NCBI GenBank assembly: GCA_900553905.1
Contig: USFL01000084.1
Span: forward strand, 1-6,662
Length of the DNA: 6,662 nucleotides
DNA from: an uncultured Eubacteriales bacterium
GTDB taxonomy: Bacteria; Bacillota; Clostridia; Christensenellales; Aristaeellaceae
Direction: 5' to 3'
The translations under genes and the position numbers were made by a program. Position 1 is the first letter of the stretch. Every line of letters starts with the position of its first letter. Below, in pieces: positions 5,822-6,662 of the stretch. The notes below the pieces were generated by a model, which was not told where the DNA came from, searched no databases, and was given only the letters and a program-made list of their open reading frames with translations.

Positions 5822-6662
5822 ATGGAATGGACCATCGTGACCGATTCGGGCTGCGACCTGCTTCCGGGCGATCTCGCCCCCAACGTGCGCCTGCGCCGGG
5901 TGCCGCTGAGCATCCTGCTGGGCGACCAGGAATGGGTGGACGGCCCTGACATGGACCGGGACCGCTTTCTGGCCGCCATGGAGGCGCACAAGGGCAAGAG
6001 CAGCTCGGCCTGCCCATCGCCCGAAACCTGGGCGCGCGCCTTTGCCGAGGGCGAGAACGTCATCGCTATCACCATCACGGGCGGGCTGTCGGGCAGCTAC
6101 AATTCCGCCGTGCTGGGTCGCGACCTGGCATGGGAAAAGCAGCCCCATAAGCCCATCTACGTGCTGGATTCCCGGTCCGCCGGCGCGGAAATCGCGCTGC
6201 TGGTTTTCCGGGCGTGCGAGCTGATCGCGCAGGGGCTTCCCTTTGAGCAGGTGACGCAGCGGCTATGGCTGTACCACCAGCATACGCATCTGCTGTTTTT
6301 GCTGGAGCATGTGGACAACTTTGTGAAAAACGGGAGGCTCAACAAGCTGGTGGCTGCAACCATCGGCATGCTGGGCGTGCGCATTTTGGGCTGCGCCAGC
6401 GAGCACGGTACCCTCCAGCCGCTGATGAAGCCCCGGGGTGCGGCCCGCGGCCTTGATCTGCTGGTGCGCGAGCTGGAGCGGGCGGGCTACGCAGGCGGAC
6501 AGCTGGCCATCACCCACGTTCAAAACGAGGAGGGCGCCGCCCGCCTGGCCAGTCTGATCCGTGAGATGTGGCCGGGCGCGCCCTGCCTGCTGCTGCCTGC
6601 CAGCGGCCTGTGCTCCTACTACGGCGAGAAGCACGGCCTGATCGTGGGCTTTGAGGACGGGC
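5822..6662 (+). CDS. DegV family protein (fatty-acid-binding, FakB-like), 3' end cut
   Basis: 280 codons are visible with no stop. Family members are about 280-290 aa, so only a few residues should be missing. Family motifs: the opening strand IVTDSGCDL (5-13), SACPSP (62-67), the lipid-head loop TGGLSGSYNSA (86-96), VLDSRSAG (114-121), the NGRL turn (170-173) and the ending GLIVGFE (272-278). DegV proteins bind a long-chain fatty acid in a pocket between two domains; the FakB members present it to the kinase FakA for phosphorylation and use in phospholipid synthesis. The segment GVRILGCASEHGTLQP (185-200) replaces the IKP version seen in many DegV proteins, pointing to a Clostridial subfamily. 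I cannot say from sequence whether it works with a FakA. The start is set by GGAGG (5808-5812) 9 bases upstream. It is transcribed divergently from the DUF1836 gene by a strong promoter. Confidence 0.92.
   Translation, partial: MEWTIVTDSGCDLLPGDLAPNVRLRRVPLSILLGDQEWVDGPDMDRDRFLAAMEAHKGKSSSACPSPETWARAFAEGENVIAITITGGLSGSYNSAVLGRDLAWEKQPHKPIYVLDSRSAGAEIALLVFRACELIAQGLPFEQVTQRLWLYHQHTHLLFLLEHVDNFVKNGRLNKLVAATIGMLGVRILGCASEHGTLQPLMKPRGAARGLDLLVRELERAGYAGGQLAITHVQNEEGAARLASLIREMWPGAPCLLLPASGLCSYYGEKHGLIVGFEDG

Noticed and set aside
5780..6148. Minus-strand frames opposite the degV gene
   Set aside because: Antisense shadows of a clear DegV protein, and they would cross its operator repeats and start.

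Overview
The window is GC-rich (roughly 60% by eye, lower in the two intergenic gaps). It looks like a high-GC member of the Clostridia or a related Firmicute. The reasons are a DUF1836 gene beside a DegV gene (both families are largely Firmicute), a KtrB-sized TrkH protein with a single-RCK TrkA partner, strong GGAGG-type ribosome binding sites, and SigA-like promoters, two of them with an extended -10. I cannot name the species. No RNA genes, mobile elements, phage genes or CRISPR arrays are visible.

Positions 1-4967 form one leftward (minus-strand) potassium-homeostasis operon. In order of transcription it holds a TrkH/KtrB K+ channel subunit (4967-3630), a TrkA/KtrA RCK regulatory subunit (3613-2966), a very small predicted membrane peptide ORF (from 2935), the sensor kinase KdpD (2775-187) and the first 64 codons of the response regulator KdpE (194 to the window edge). 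Gaps are 16 and 30 bases, and kdpD and kdpE overlap by 8 bases. No KdpFABC pump gene is present. The likely working model is a KtrAB-type uptake channel encoded together with a KdpDE two-component system that senses K+, turgor or c-di-AMP. A candidate promoter lies at 5007-5015 and a possible internal promoter lies just upstream of kdpD.

Positions 4968-5141 hold the trk promoter region and a strong intrinsic terminator (5089-5137) that closes the next leftward gene.

Positions 5142-5681 (minus) encode a DUF1836 protein with a MerR-like helix-turn-helix appearance. Positions 5822-6662 (plus, running off the edge) encode a DegV-family fatty-acid-binding protein. The 140-base AT-rich gap between them carries two back-to-back promoters whose -35 boxes are the same palindromic bases, plus three 11-bp phased repeats in the degV leader that look like an operator. 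This is the most interesting regulatory structure in the window.

I found no clear evidence of a wholly new multi-gene system. The best leads are the easily missed small ORF between trkA and kdpD, the shared-35 divergent promoter with phased repeats, and possible c-di-AMP control of the potassium operon.
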